A DNA stretch of 64,000 nt, taken from assembly GCF_011089895.1 (NCBI RefSeq), contig NZ_JAANAT010000002.1, forward strand, positions 744,001 to 808,000. The letters are read 5' to 3'. Under the pieces are notes generated by a model. The model did no database searches and was not told the origin of the DNA. It was given only the letters and a program-made list of their open reading frames with translations. Positions 1 to 9,371 of the stretch are shown in pieces. Positions within the stretch are counted from its first letter, which is position 1. Each line of letters opens with the position of its first letter. The stretch is from Mucilaginibacter inviolabilis (GTDB taxonomy: Bacteria > Bacteroidota > Bacteroidia > Sphingobacteriales > Sphingobacteriaceae). A program made the translations under genes and the position numbers.

Positions 1-46
1 GAAAGCCAGCAATCAACCAGAATTATTCTAATAGTATCAAGTTTTA

Positions 47-142
47 GTATCAAGTAGTTAGTATCAAGTATCAAGACAGCTACACAAGACGGAGCTCTTA
101 TGTTTTAAAAAGTCTTGATACTTGATACTAGCTACTTGATAC
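47..142. repeat. Family A word palindrome, copy A1
   Basis: Left arm 47-77 and right arm 112-142 are 31 nt each and pair with one mismatch across a 34-nt loop. Each arm contains the word TATCAAG (or its complement) three times. The right arm ends 7 nt before the start codon of the following glycosyltransferase. The same arms recur six more times in this window. Function unknown. Confidence 0.9.
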
Positions 143-149
143 CCAACAA

Positions 150-1070
150 ATGCCCAACAGTAAAATAACTATGCAACAGCTTGCCCCTATAGCGCTATTT
201 GTATACAACCGGCCCGATCATACGCGCCGTACCTTAATCCACTTACAAAAAAATGTATTGGCAGAGGAATCGAGGCTGTACATTTTTTGCGATGCTGCCA
301 AAACCGATGCCGATCGCGATAAGGTGGAGCAGGTAAGGCAGATAGCCCGCGAAACTACCGGCTTTAAATCGGTAAGGGTTATAGAGCGCGATCATAACCT
401 GGGTTTGGCCGAGTCCATCATCAGCGGGGTAACGCAATTGGTGTATGAGTACGGCAAGGTGATTGTTTTTGAGGATGATCTGCTGTCGTCGCCCTATACA
501 TTGGAGTATTTTAATGAGGCACTAACCTATTATGCCAGCCAGGAAAAGGTGATGCATATCGGTGCCTACATGTATAACCTGAAGGATAAGGACCTGCCCG
601 AGTCGTTCTTTTACCGGGCGGCCAGCAGCTGGGGTTGGGCAACCTGGGCCCGCTCCTGGAACCATTTTGAACCCGATATTGACAAGCTGATAGCTCAATT
701 TGATACGCTCAGCATCATCCGCTTTTCGATAGAAGGCAAGATGAACTTTTGGCGGCAGATACAGGAATTTAAAGCCGGGAAAAACAATTCCTGGGCCATC
801 CGCTGGTATGCCTCCATCTTTTTAAAAGATGGTCTTACGCTTAACCCGGCGCGTTCGCTTATCAACAATATCGGGCACGATGGTACTGGCGTACACTCCA
901 ACCGCGAAAACATGTACGATGTGCACATCTCGCAGCAGCCCGTCAAAAAATTCCCCGATGTAATTGAGGAAAACGAAAAAGCCTACCAGGCCATCAAACA
1001 TTTCCTGGCCCACCGCAAAGGCAACCTGTTTAAGCGAATGGTAAGGTTTGTGAAGCAGAGGGTAGGGTAA
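150..1070 (+). CDS. GT-A fold glycosyltransferase (GT2-like)
   Basis: 306 residues, cytoplasmic, no signal peptide. The N-terminal strand IALFVYNRPDHT resembles the nucleotide-sugar binding start of GT-A glycosyltransferases. An acidic EDD motif at about residues 108-110, after a hydrophobic strand (KVIVFE), fits the metal-binding DxD. An aromatic block near residues 152-172 (SSWGWATWARSW) is typical of a Bacteroidota glycosyltransferase group acting on surface polysaccharides. The start could instead be Met8 at 171, because the first ATG lies only 7 nt after palindrome A1. It is followed by two more glycosyltransferases, so it probably belongs to the edge of an exopolysaccharide or O-antigen cluster. 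Donor and acceptor cannot be told from sequence. Confidence 0.8.
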   Translation: MPNSKITMQQLAPIALFVYNRPDHTRRTLIHLQKNVLAEESRLYIFCDAAKTDADRDKVEQVRQIARETTGFKSVRVIERDHNLGLAESIISGVTQLVYEYGKVIVFEDDLLSSPYTLEYFNEALTYYASQEKVMHIGAYMYNLKDKDLPESFFYRAASSWGWATWARSWNHFEPDIDKLIAQFDTLSIIRFSIEGKMNFWRQIQEFKAGKNNSWAIRWYASIFLKDGLTLNPARSLINNIGHDGTGVHSNRENMYDVHISQQPVKKFPDVIEENEKAYQAIKHFLAHRKGNLFKRMVRFVKQRVG

Positions 1071-1086
1071 AGCCCCCAATTTATAT

Positions 1087-1174
1087 ATGTCATTGCGAGG
1101 AGGAACGACGAAGCAATCTCCTCGCGTTCTCTTCGATAAACACAACTGCGAGATTGCTACGCTCGCAATGACAT
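1087..1174. repeat. Family E REP-like hairpin, copy E1
   Basis: Starts with ATGTCATTGCGAGG and ends with the complement, CTCGCAATGACAT. Inside are the paired segments AAGCAATCTC and GAGATTGCT. It is one of five copies of the GTCATTGCGAGG hairpin here (also near 9703, 11757, 13164 and 61461). Similar GTCATTGCGAGG repeats are common between genes in many bacterial genomes. Confidence 0.85.
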
Positions 1175-1219
1175 ATCTGGTTTTACCCCGCTGGGCTTTT
1201 ATCCCACCAAAAAAATCAG

Positions 1220-1490
1220 TATATTTGTATATACCACGGCCCGGTTATCCGATTAAAAAGGATAACCGGGCTGTTTTGTTAAAGGAAAAAAGAGAATAAA
1301 AAACGATCGTTTGGTGTGTTGTTATTTGATAATCAATAAATTAATACTTTTTAAAGTTTTAAAAACACGTTAAAACTGCTTTGAAATTTGTTAAAAAGTG
1401 TTAAAATGAGGGTTTTTGAATGAGTTTTGGGCTGTTTTTACCCTGTTTTTGAGCAGAAAAGTGTTAAAATTTAAGGTTTAAAAAGTTTTT
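1220..1490 (+). repeat. R element copy 1 (candidate ncRNA or mobile element)
   Basis: First of three related elements of about 270 bp. It opens with a TATATTTG box (1220-1227; TTTT 19 nt upstream), then a perfect 12-bp hairpin (1239-1250 with 1260-1271, GCCCGGTTATCC) followed by TGTTTTGTTAAAGG. The AT-rich body carries TTAATACTTTTTAAAG, GTTAAAAAGTGTTAAAA and CAGAAAAGTGTTAAAA, all shared with the copies at 9372 and 59939. There is no convincing open reading frame. With family E copy E1 it fills most of the 541-nt gap between the first two glycosyltransferase genes. It may be a small RNA with a 5' hairpin, an attenuated leader, or a small mobile element. Confidence 0.6.
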
Positions 1491-1576
1491 CCCGAGGCTA
1501 ATCAAGACTGGATTGTTAAAAAGCTGGTCGCCGAAGATTCCGAAAAAACAAAACGAGTTTTTAGCACCAGCCGGTA

Positions 1577-1607
1577 TTTGGGTTCGGCCCGAATAAATGT
1601 ATTTTTG
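1577..1607 (+). promoter_or_regulatory. Bacteroidota promoter for the GT4 gene, leaderless geometry
   Basis: TTTG (1577-1580), exactly 19 nt, then TATTTTTG (1600-1607) is a full match to the Bacteroidota -33/-7 consensus. Only 4 nt (GAGC) separate the -7 box from the ATG at 1612, so the predicted transcript would begin at or within a base or two of the start codon. Confidence 0.65.
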
Positions 1608-1611
1608 GAGC

Positions 1612-2895
1612 ATGTTAAAAGTAGTGCATCTGAATACCTATGATGGCAATGGCGGCGCGGGCCGGGCCTGTATGCGGCTAAACCGGGCACTACTCAGCCA
1701 AAATGTTGATTCAAAGGTCATCGTGCACTATAAGTTCGGGAAAAATCCACAGATAGGCACTTTTAACCGTAATCCGGTGCAAAAAGCCTATGCCGCAGCC
1801 ACCATTATCCTGGAGCGGATCCTGGCCAAAAGGTACCTGAAACCCTTATCGCGCACCCCATTTTCTTTTACCTGGTTCGGGCGGTCGGTTATCCGCCAGC
1901 CAGACGTGAAAAACGCCGATATTATACACTTACACTGGATAAATCATGGTTTTCTGGATCCGAAGCATATAGCCCAGATAGCCAAACTGAACAAACCTGT
2001 GGTATGGACCTTTCATGATAGTAATGCATTCACCGGCGGCTGCCATGTACGCTATGCCTGCGATCATTATATGAGGGAATGCGGCAATTGCCCGCTGCTG
2101 ATCCATGAGGGAGACAATGATATTTCGCACAAAATATGGCAACAAAAGCGCAAGGCGTATGATCTGCTCGACTTTACCGTAGCTGCACCAAGTTCCTGGA
2201 TGCAGGCATCTGTAAAAAACAGCAGCCTGATGCGTGGGAAGGCGATAAATCATATCCCTAATACGCTGGAAACCGACATTTTTAAGCCTGCTGATAAAAA
2301 GCAAGCCAAACAGAAGGCCGGACTGCCCACAGATAAATTTATTTTCCTGAGTGGTTTTATGCCATCGCGGAAAGATCTGCATAAGGGTACCCAATATCTG
2401 CTGAATAGCCTGGAACTGCTAAAACAGCGTCTGGGAGCGGATGCAGATAAAATAGAGCTGGTGATATTTGGTAACCGCGGAACGGAAGGCGTGCCCGATT
2501 TTCCGTTCAAAACCAGCTTTTTGGGTACGATCAATAACGATGAACTACTTGCTCAATGCTATGCCGCCGCAGACGCTTTTTTGATACCATCGCTGGAGGA
2601 TAATCTGCCCTACACAGTAATGGAAAGCCTGGCTTGCGGAACGCCTGTAATAGCCTTTACAACGGGGGGGATACCTGATATGGTGCAGCATGGATACAAT
2701 GGCTATCTGGCCACTTATAAATCGGAAGATAGCTTTACAGATGGTATGGAATGGATCATCAAACATCCAGAACAAAAGTTAATACAGCAACAGGCTCGGC
2801 AAATCATCATGGACACATTTTCGGAAGAGGTTATTGCCCAAAAGCATATCCGGCTTTACGAAAGTCTGTTGCAAAAGGAGGATGCTGATGTTTGA
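1612..2895 (+). CDS. GT4-family glycosyltransferase (WcaC-like)
   Basis: 427 residues from ATG 1612. An ATG at 1597 is in frame, but it lies before the -7 promoter box, and the protein from 1612 begins MLKVVHLNTYDGNGGAGRA, the usual family start. GT-B fold: an N-terminal GGAGRA glycine loop; a cysteine cluster around residues 141-160 (GGCHVRYAC, ECGNCP) characteristic of WcaC-like colanic-acid type enzymes; and a C-terminal EDNLPYTVMESLACGTP block (about 328-344) that binds the nucleotide sugar. It transfers a sugar to a growing surface polysaccharide on the cytoplasmic face. Its stop overlaps the next gene by 8 nt, so the two are co-translated. Confidence 0.88.
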   Translation: MLKVVHLNTYDGNGGAGRACMRLNRALLSQNVDSKVIVHYKFGKNPQIGTFNRNPVQKAYAAATIILERILAKRYLKPLSRTPFSFTWFGRSVIRQPDVKNADIIHLHWINHGFLDPKHIAQIAKLNKPVVWTFHDSNAFTGGCHVRYACDHYMRECGNCPLLIHEGDNDISHKIWQQKRKAYDLLDFTVAAPSSWMQASVKNSSLMRGKAINHIPNTLETDIFKPADKKQAKQKAGLPTDKFIFLSGFMPSRKDLHKGTQYLLNSLELLKQRLGADADKIELVIFGNRGTEGVPDFPFKTSFLGTINNDELLAQCYAAADAFLIPSLEDNLPYTVMESLACGTPVIAFTTGGIPDMVQHGYNGYLATYKSEDSFTDGMEWIIKHPEQKLIQQQARQIIMDTFSEEVIAQKHIRLYESLLQKEDADV

Positions 2896-3640
2896 GCCTA
2901 CATTGAGTGTGATTACCATTGTGTATAATAATGTACGTGACGTTGAACGTACTATGCTTTCCGTTTTAGGACAAACGTATAAGAATATAGAATATATTAT
3001 TGTAGATGGTTTATCAACGGATGGCACGTTAGATGTGATCGATAAATACCGCGACCGTATCAGTAAACTGATCAGCGAAAAAGACAAAGGCATTTATGAT
3101 GCCATGAACAAGGGCTTGGCCATGGCTACCGGTGATTATGTGATCTTTATGAACTCCGGCGATGAATTTTACGATGCCGACACCGTGATCGCTGTTTTTG
3201 CATCGGCAGAGGACGCCGACATTTACTATGGTGAAACAGAGATGATGGATGATAGCAGACAAAACCTTGGCCAACGCAGACACCATGCCCCAGTCACATT
3301 TACCTGGCGCGATTTTAAATATGGCATGAGCATTAGTCATCAGGCTATCTATATCAGGCGTAGTTTAGCCGAGCCCTATGACAATCGTTATCAGCTTAGT
3401 GCCGATATTGATTGGATCATCCGCGCAGCCAAAAAGAGCCAAAAAATAGTAAACGTAAACCGGTATGTAGCCAAATATCTGGTAGGGGGGATGTCGAAAA
3501 AAAGACATCGCCAAAGTTTACAGGAGCGTTTTGAGATTATGAAACGGTATTACGGATTGATCCCGACTATTTTTAATCACGTCGTAATTGCCTTTAACCT
3601 GGGCTGGTACTGGCTCAAAAACAAGCGTACAAACGACTAA
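2888..3640 (+). CDS. GT2-family glycosyltransferase (WcaA-like)
   Basis: 250 residues. A GT-A domain covers most of the protein: LSVITIVYNN at the N-terminus, DGLSTDGT at residues 40-47, then KGIYDAMNKGLAMATGDY and the acidic NSGDE motif (about 89-93), which fits UDP-sugar and metal binding. I chose ATG 2888 over upstream in-frame starts (2834, 2882) because the strong AAAAGGAGG at 2873-2881 sits 6 nt before it. That is a rare Shine-Dalgarno in this window and makes sense for a gene overlapping its upstream neighbour by 8 nt. Likely a surface-polysaccharide glycosyltransferase acting with the preceding GT4 enzyme. Confidence 0.88.
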   Translation: MFEPTLSVITIVYNNVRDVERTMLSVLGQTYKNIEYIIVDGLSTDGTLDVIDKYRDRISKLISEKDKGIYDAMNKGLAMATGDYVIFMNSGDEFYDADTVIAVFASAEDADIYYGETEMMDDSRQNLGQRRHHAPVTFTWRDFKYGMSISHQAIYIRRSLAEPYDNRYQLSADIDWIIRAAKKSQKIVNVNRYVAKYLVGGMSKKRHRQSLQERFEIMKRYYGLIPTIFNHVVIAFNLGWYWLKNKRTND

Positions 3641-3658
3641 TCTATTTTTCATACATAT

Positions 3659-3688
3659 AAAAAAAGCGATGGATTTAAACCCATCGCT
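3659..3688 (-). terminator. Intrinsic terminator of the yfhO-like gene
   Basis: AGCGATGG (3665-3672) pairs perfectly with CCATCGCT (3681-3688) over an 8-nt loop. Read on the minus strand the stem is followed by a run of T (A-run 3659-3665 on the plus strand). It lies between two convergent genes and best fits the minus-strand gene. Confidence 0.75.
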
Positions 3689-3709
3689 CTTAACTAATAT
3701 AGTTAAGCC

Positions 3710-6187
3710 TTATGCCTTTTTGGCGGCTGGCTTAACTGCAGGTTTCTTTTTGGTTTCGGTGTAAATTGCACCGCCCAGTGCCAGCACTAACAGGATAGAG
3801 CCAGCTAAAGAGATATTTTCACCGGCATAGTATGATGTTGGGTGAAATATAAACTCGATCTTGTGGTTACCAACCGGTATCTGCGCAGCACGTAAAAGGT
3901 AATTTGCACGGAAATATGGTTTTTCAACTCCATCAATCAGCATTTTCCATCCTTTGTTATAATACACTTCGGAGAAAACAGCAATTTGGGAGGCTGTAGA
4001 ACCACTTTGATAGATCATATGATCAGGATTGTAACTTACCAGATCAATTTTACCAGCAGGATCGTTTCCTAATGATTTTTCATCGATAGCGCTTTTGTAT
4101 TGCTTATCAACTATAGCCTCATTTTTAGGATCAAAACTGCTGATTGCCTGCATTTCCTGATCAGCGTTATCGGCGTATTTAATGCTTTTAACAAACCAGG
4201 CATGGCCACATGCAGTTTGATTAGCTTGCATAGCCAGGTTTTGAGTTTTAGGATCCTGCGTAATAATATACTTGGTGTTCAGCATATCCAATACCTCGTG
4301 ATTGATGCTTTTGGTTAGCTGTTCATCAACAACTTCCTCAAAGCGTTTTAATCTTGCAGCTGAATAACCACCTATTGATTTGTAGAAGAATGGTGTAATG
4401 CCATCCCCCTTGATAGATTGGGTAAGGTCAATCACCCGGAAATCAGGGTCTTTATCTTTCAAGATAAATTGGTCAACCTCACGTGGCTGTGGGGTATTAT
4501 TATCTTGTTTAGGAGCAAAGCTGTCATTATTCAGATAGCGTTTATCTACAGTCCACATATCTACCAGTATCAGAGCCAAAAAAGCTACGGATAATACAGT
4601 AACATTGATTTTCTTTTTGATAAAGGCCCAGGCAATAGCAAATGTTAATGCTACAAAAATAAGTGAACGTAAAGCATCTGCCTGCGCAACAGAAGCCCGG
4701 TCTTCAACCAATGCCTGTGCTAATGAACTTGCTGTAGCGTTATCAATCTTCAGCATTTGTGATAGCTGATCGATATAAGCCAGTTGGTTGCTGGGTTTGA
4801 ATGATAAAAACAGGCTTGGAATTACAGCTATAATTAAAGAAATACCTCCGGTAATATAAAATGTGATCTTTAATTTTTTAAACAGATCGGCCTTATTCTC
4901 ATTTACAATAGCTTCATTTACCGCCAATAAGGCCAGTATAGGGAAGCATAAACCTGCAACTGCCAGGATCGACTCAACTGCCCTGAATTTATTATAAAGC
5001 GGGAAGTAATTAAAGAACAGATCGGATACGTAAGGCCAGTTTTTACCAAAGGAAAGTAACATGGTAAAAATGACTGCGCCAAGTAACCACCATTTGATAC
5101 GGTTTTTAACAATGAACAAGCCCCATATAAACAAAAAGCAGATAACAGCGCCAAAGTAAAAAGGGCCTTCGGTAAATGGTTTTTCGCCCCAATAAAGCGG
5201 CATGGCGTTTTGTGCTATATAAACTGCCTGATCGGCTGGTGCTCCTTTATCAATTAGCGCTTTAGCCACATGCGAGTCGGCATCTGATGGGCCTCTGCCC
5301 CCGCCGCCATAAGCATTAGGTATCAGAAAGGTGATACACTCGCCTACACCCTGACTCCATTGATACGCATAATCTTTAGGCAAACCATTGCTGGGCTCCG
5401 TTGTATGTTGTGTTAAATTTGATTTGCCGCGAATGGTATCTTTACCATACTCGTACGTGCTCCAAAGCATGGATGCATTTACTGCTAAAGCTAATACAAC
5501 AGCAGCGCCTACATAGGCTAATGACTTTAAAAAGTTAGCTGTTGTTTTGTTTTTGATAGCATGGTATAATTCAATAAATACCAGGATAAGCAACACCAGT
5601 AAAAGATAGTAGGTCATCTGTACGTGATTAGCCCTGATCTCCAATGCTAATGCCAGTGCAGTTACGGCGGCACCAATAAAATGCTTTCCTCTTAAAATAA
5701 GTAAAATACCCGCCAAAATAGGGGCAAAAAAGGCTATCGCGAAAGCCTGATTGGCGTGCCCCGCGACAAGTAATATAATATTGTAGGACGAAAATGTAAA
5801 AGCAACAGAACCTGCAGCCGCCAACCATGGATTAAGCTTTAATACACTAAAAAGAAGATATCCGCCCAGTAGGAAAATCAATATGGTACCAACAGGGCTC
5901 GGGAACGAATAATTGATAGCATTTACCACCCATGAAGTTAAATTGGCTTTATAAGGCGCCCATATTTGATAGGCCGGCATACCACCGTATATCTGGTTAG
6001 TCCATAATATGGTAGTGTCTTTTGCCCTATAATCATTGATCTCTTTTTGGGTTGATTGGGCTCTTGTAACATCATTTTGCCCGAGGGTTTTTCCCTGAAA
6101 TGCAGGTGTAAAATAGATAAAGCAGATCACGAGGAAAATAGCAGCTATAATAAAGTGGATGCTATTACGCTTAAACCAGTTGTTCAT
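3710..6187 (-). CDS. YfhO family membrane protein
   Basis: 825 residues. About a dozen hydrophobic segments run through the first 540 residues, starting at residues 12-29 (HFIIAAIFLVICFIYF). They are followed by a soluble region with conserved-looking FRVIDLTQ and LNTKYIITQDP stretches, and a last membrane helix near the C-terminus (ISLAGSILLVLALGGAIY) before a lysine/alanine-rich tail. This matches the YfhO family, whose GT-C-like members are linked to glycosylation of envelope polymers such as lipoteichoic acid in Firmicutes. In Bacteroidota the substrate is unknown. It converges on the glycosyltransferase cluster and has its own terminator. Confidence 0.85.
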   Translation of the reverse strand: MNNWFKRNSIHFIIAAIFLVICFIYFTPAFQGKTLGQNDVTRAQSTQKEINDYRAKDTTILWTNQIYGGMPAYQIWAPYKANLTSWVVNAINYSFPSPVGTILIFLLGGYLLFSVLKLNPWLAAAGSVAFTFSSYNIILLVAGHANQAFAIAFFAPILAGILLILRGKHFIGAAVTALALALEIRANHVQMTYYLLLVLLILVFIELYHAIKNKTTANFLKSLAYVGAAVVLALAVNASMLWSTYEYGKDTIRGKSNLTQHTTEPSNGLPKDYAYQWSQGVGECITFLIPNAYGGGGRGPSDADSHVAKALIDKGAPADQAVYIAQNAMPLYWGEKPFTEGPFYFGAVICFLFIWGLFIVKNRIKWWLLGAVIFTMLLSFGKNWPYVSDLFFNYFPLYNKFRAVESILAVAGLCFPILALLAVNEAIVNENKADLFKKLKITFYITGGISLIIAVIPSLFLSFKPSNQLAYIDQLSQMLKIDNATASSLAQALVEDRASVAQADALRSLIFVALTFAIAWAFIKKKINVTVLSVAFLALILVDMWTVDKRYLNNDSFAPKQDNNTPQPREVDQFILKDKDPDFRVIDLTQSIKGDGITPFFYKSIGGYSAARLKRFEEVVDEQLTKSINHEVLDMLNTKYIITQDPKTQNLAMQANQTACGHAWFVKSIKYADNADQEMQAISSFDPKNEAIVDKQYKSAIDEKSLGNDPAGKIDLVSYNPDHMIYQSGSTASQIAVFSEVYYNKGWKMLIDGVEKPYFRANYLLRAAQIPVGNHKIEFIFHPTSYYAGENISLAGSILLVLALGGAIYTETKKKPAVKPAAKKA

Positions 6188-6257
6188 TTAAGTTTTTTGA
6201 AATGGATAATATATATTCCTCAAAAATAGAAATTTGAATGACAATTGAAGTACATAA

Positions 6258-6380
6258 TTCGGATTTCGGATTTTCGATTTCGGATTTGGAAAATTTGATG
6301 ATTTGAAAATTGAGAAAGCAGGTTTGATGCATTCCTAAACCAATTCAGAAATCCGAAATCGAACATCCGAATTCCAAAAT
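6258..6380. repeat. Family D word palindrome, copy D1
   Basis: Left arm about 6258-6290 repeats TTTCGGATTT; right arm about 6347-6380 carries the complement AAATCCGAAATCGAACATCC. The loop is about 55 nt. It fills the gap between yfhO (start 6187) and the small membrane protein gene ending at 6387. The same words appear at 11664-11898. Confidence 0.8.
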
Positions 6381-6386
6381 CAAAAA

Positions 6387-6683
6387 TTAACAGGTAAGCT
6401 CGCGGCTGCGGAGCAGGAAAAACAGCAAGATCATACCTGCAAGACTCACCACGTAGGCTATCACCTGGGGTTTGCCATAGTCTTCGCGGTTTTTGCGTAT
6501 GCTGAAAAAATTATAGAGGGCAAGGGCGCCTAAAACCACCCAAAAAAATGTACCGATCTTAGCGCAAGTGGCAAACAACTGCAAGGCAACGGTGAACACG
6601 ATGTAATTAGCCACAATAAGTATAACAGACTCGGAAGTATTGTTATGATTCGGGCGCCTTTTGTATACTTCTTCTGGCAGCAT
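6387..6683 (-). CDS. Small membrane protein, unknown function
   Basis: 98 residues with three hydrophobic stretches (about 20-42, 46-60 and 75-93) and a basic loop containing SIRKNREDYGK. I do not recognise the family. It starts with ATG at 6683, 5 nt downstream of the end of the DUF4834-like gene, so the two are almost certainly one transcript. Its last codons abut palindrome D1. A small multi-pass inner-membrane protein is all that can be supported. Confidence 0.6.
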   Translation of the reverse strand: MLPEEVYKRRPNHNNTSESVILIVANYIVFTVALQLFATCAKIGTFFWVVLGALALYNFFSIRKNREDYGKPQVIAYVVSLAGMILLFFLLRSRELTC

Positions 6684-6688
6684 ATAGA

Positions 6689-6937
6689 TTATTTCACTTC
6701 TTCGTAATCAACAAACTCGCCTTCAGAATCAGGCACAGTGCCTCTTTTTCCCTGCGGGATATAATCTACCCTGATAGCACCATCCGGGCGTCTGGAAGAT
6801 TGGCGTTGCTGCTGTTGGGCTTGTTGCTGAGCCTTATTCACTACGCTTTCAAAAAGGAAAGGTAGCAGGTACCGTACTAAACTGCGTATGATATATAGTA
6901 CACAAATTGATATGAGTAGAAAACGAATTAAAAGCAT
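6689..6937 (-). CDS. DUF4834-like small membrane protein
   Basis: 82 residues from ATG 6937 (a GTG codon at 6940 precedes it directly). One N-terminal membrane helix (LIRFLLISICVLYIIRSLV), then a glutamine-rich segment (QQAQQQQRQ) and a C-terminal tail ending GEFVDYEEVK. This layout is what I know of the DUF4834 family of Bacteroidota. Function unknown; probably anchored in the inner membrane with the acidic tail in the cytoplasm. First gene of a two-gene minus-strand unit with the 98-residue membrane protein. Confidence 0.65.
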   Translation of the reverse strand: MLLIRFLLISICVLYIIRSLVRYLLPFLFESVVNKAQQQAQQQQRQSSRRPDGAIRVDYIPQGKRGTVPDSEGEFVDYEEVK

Positions 6938-7005
6938 CACATTAATTTTTAGCTTACAAATATAAGTTATATAACGTAAAAATTGTTTTAATATGATTAT
7001 GGATA

Positions 7006-7152
7006 GATGTGCAAATGTGTGGATTACGAATGTGCGGATGAAAATTGATGTGTAAATGTGCAGATATGCAGATGTGCAGATAAAAAAATTACATTTGATA
7101 AATCAATATATATCATTTGCACATCTGCACATTTGTATATCAGCACATCTGC
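7006..7152. repeat. Family H word palindrome
   Basis: Left region 7006-7081 repeats variants of TGTGCAGATG and TGTGCAAATG about six times. The right arm (about 7114-7152) has the complement CATTTGCACATCTGCACATT and CAGCACATCTGC. The right arm reaches the stop codon of uvrB. Same architecture as families A-D but a different word. Confidence 0.75.
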
Positions 7153-9176
7153 TAAAACTTCTCTTCCATCATTTTTTCTAAAGCAAACATCTCATCACGC
7201 AGTTTGGCCGCCAGTAAAAAGTCCATATCCTTGGCTGCAGCGAGCATATCTTTTTTAGTGTTGTCAATTGATTTTTTCAGGTCTGCCTTGGTCATGTATT
7301 GTACTATCGGATCAGCTGCCAGTGATACGGAATCGGCTTCCACATAAGCTTTCTGTACACCGCCCTGAAAATCAACCACAGAAGTTTGCTCCATGATCTC
7401 CTCGCGCGATTTGCCAACCGTTGTTGGTGTTATACCGCGTTCAGTATTATAGGCGATTTGTATATCACGGCGGCGATTGGTCTCGTCCATCGTGATCTGC
7501 ATCGAGTCGGTGATTTTATCGGCATACATAATTACCCGGCCGCGATCGTTACGGGCGGCGCGACCGATGGTTTGTATCAATGAGCGTTCCGAACGGAGGA
7601 AACCTTCCTTATCAGCATCCAGAATAGCTACCAGGGATACTTCCGGGAGATCCAACCCTTCGCGTAACAAGTTGATACCGATCAATACGTCGAACTCACC
7701 CAATCGCAAACCTCTTAATATTTCTACCCTTTGCAGGGTTTTTACTTCGGAGTGGATATAGCGGCATTTGATACCGAGGCGATCCATGTATTTGGCTAAC
7801 TCCTCGGCCATGCGTTTGGTGAGCGTGGTTACCAGTACTCGGTCGCCCATTTTGATGGTTTTATCTACTTCGTCCAACAGATCATCAACCTGGTTGATCA
7901 CCGGGCGAACGTCAATAACCGGATCAAGAAGACCGGTAGGGCGTATCACCTGCTCCACTACCACACCGCCCGATTTCTCCAGCTCAAAATCACCGGGTGT
8001 CGCGCTCACATAAATGGTTTGCGGAGCCAGTTTTTCAAACTCCTGGAAGTTGAGCGGACGGTTATCCAAAGCCGCCGGCAGACGGAAACCATAGTCTACC
8101 AATGATATTTTGCGCGACCTGTCACCGCCATACATGGCCCTGATCTGCGGAACGGTTACGTGGCTTTCGTCAATTACCATCAGGTAATCATCGGGGAAAT
8201 AGTCCAGCAGGCAGAAAGGGCGAGCCCCGGGCTGTCTTCCATCAAAAAAGCGGGAATAATTCTCGATACCTGAGCAATAACCCAGCTCGCGTATCATCTC
8301 CAGGTCGTAGTTAACCCTTTCTTCCAGTCGCTTGGCCTCCAGGAAACGGCCATCCTCAATAAACTGCTTTTTACGGGTTTCCAGCTCCTCCTGTATGGCC
8401 CAGATGGATTGAGTAAAACGCTCGCGCGGCGCAACGTACAGGTTAGCCGGATATACTACCATATGGGTCATTTTTTCGACCGTCTTCCCGGTAGTTACAT
8501 CAAAGGTACTGAGCTCTTCAATGTCGTCACCAAAAAAGGAAATGCGATACGCATAATCCAGGTAAGCCGGGAAAATGTCCACCGTATCCCCCTTTACCCT
8601 GAAAGTACCACGCTTAAAATCGGCAGTGGTGCGGGCATAAAGTATCTCGACCAGGCGGTGTAAAAAGGCATTGCGACTAATGCGCGTACCTACCGCGAAT
8701 TTGAAAACAGAGTCGGCAAAGTCATCTGGGTTACCCATACCATAGATACAGGATATGGACGATACCACGATTACATCCCTGCGGCCCGACATCAGAGCCG
8801 AGGTGGTGCGCAGACGCAGTTTCTCAATCTCCTCGTTTATCTGCAGATCTTTTTCAATGTATGTATTGGTGGTAGGTATAAATGCTTCTGGCTGATAATA
8901 ATCATAGTACGACACAAAATAGTTCACCGCGTTTTCCGGGAAAAACTGCTTAAACTCACCATACAACTGCGCGGCCAGTGTTTTGTTGTGGCTCAGAATC
9001 AGCGTAGGCTTTTGTGTTTGCTGTATCACATTGGCGATAGAGAACGTTTTGCCTGATCCCGTAACACCCAGCAGGGTTTGGAAAGGGTCGCCATTATTTA
9101 CACCTTCCACCAGTTGCCTGATAGCTTCGGGCTGATCACCGGTAGGGGAGTATTGGGAGGTTAAATTAAAATCCAT
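7152..9176 (-). CDS. uvrB: Excinuclease ABC subunit B
   Basis: 674 residues, the usual UvrB length. Walker A GVTGSGKT at residues 37-44; the damage-probing beta-hairpin region with YYDYYQPEAFIP near residues 90-110; a DESH helicase box; SATPGDFE; the helicase motif GINLLREGLDLPEVSL; QTIGRAARN; and a C-terminal UVR motif (about 625-665) that contacts UvrC. It works in the cytoplasm in nucleotide-excision repair with UvrA and UvrC, neither of which is in this window. ATG at 9176 is the natural start. An R element (9372-9644) lies upstream, pointing toward this gene. Confidence 0.97.
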   Translation of the reverse strand: MDFNLTSQYSPTGDQPEAIRQLVEGVNNGDPFQTLLGVTGSGKTFSIANVIQQTQKPTLILSHNKTLAAQLYGEFKQFFPENAVNYFVSYYDYYQPEAFIPTTNTYIEKDLQINEEIEKLRLRTTSALMSGRRDVIVVSSISCIYGMGNPDDFADSVFKFAVGTRISRNAFLHRLVEILYARTTADFKRGTFRVKGDTVDIFPAYLDYAYRISFFGDDIEELSTFDVTTGKTVEKMTHMVVYPANLYVAPRERFTQSIWAIQEELETRKKQFIEDGRFLEAKRLEERVNYDLEMIRELGYCSGIENYSRFFDGRQPGARPFCLLDYFPDDYLMVIDESHVTVPQIRAMYGGDRSRKISLVDYGFRLPAALDNRPLNFQEFEKLAPQTIYVSATPGDFELEKSGGVVVEQVIRPTGLLDPVIDVRPVINQVDDLLDEVDKTIKMGDRVLVTTLTKRMAEELAKYMDRLGIKCRYIHSEVKTLQRVEILRGLRLGEFDVLIGINLLREGLDLPEVSLVAILDADKEGFLRSERSLIQTIGRAARNDRGRVIMYADKITDSMQITMDETNRRRDIQIAYNTERGITPTTVGKSREEIMEQTSVVDFQGGVQKAYVEADSVSLAADPIVQYMTKADLKKSIDNTKKDMLAAAKDMDFLLAAKLRDEMFALEKMMEEKF

Positions 9177-9371
9177 GTTGTTATGTAAAAATACAAATAT
9201 TCCTGCAATAGGTTTTGCAATTCAAAATAAGTACGGGATAATGACAACCTTATGTCAGCAGAGTTTGGAAGTGTCAAAAAACTTTGTGATGGTCCGGATC
9301 GGTTTTTCTTTCCCTCTTTTTACCGGGTTAAAATAAAACTTACAAAATTCAAACTGGCAATCTTTCCGGAA

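Noticed and set aside
1087..1299. 70-residue plus-strand ORF
   Set aside because: It runs through hairpin E1 and the R1 hairpin; the peptide is translated repeat.
3659..3688. Hairpin near 3670 as another member of the word-palindrome class
   Set aside because: It has a short 8-bp stem with a T-run and no repeated word; an ordinary intrinsic terminator.
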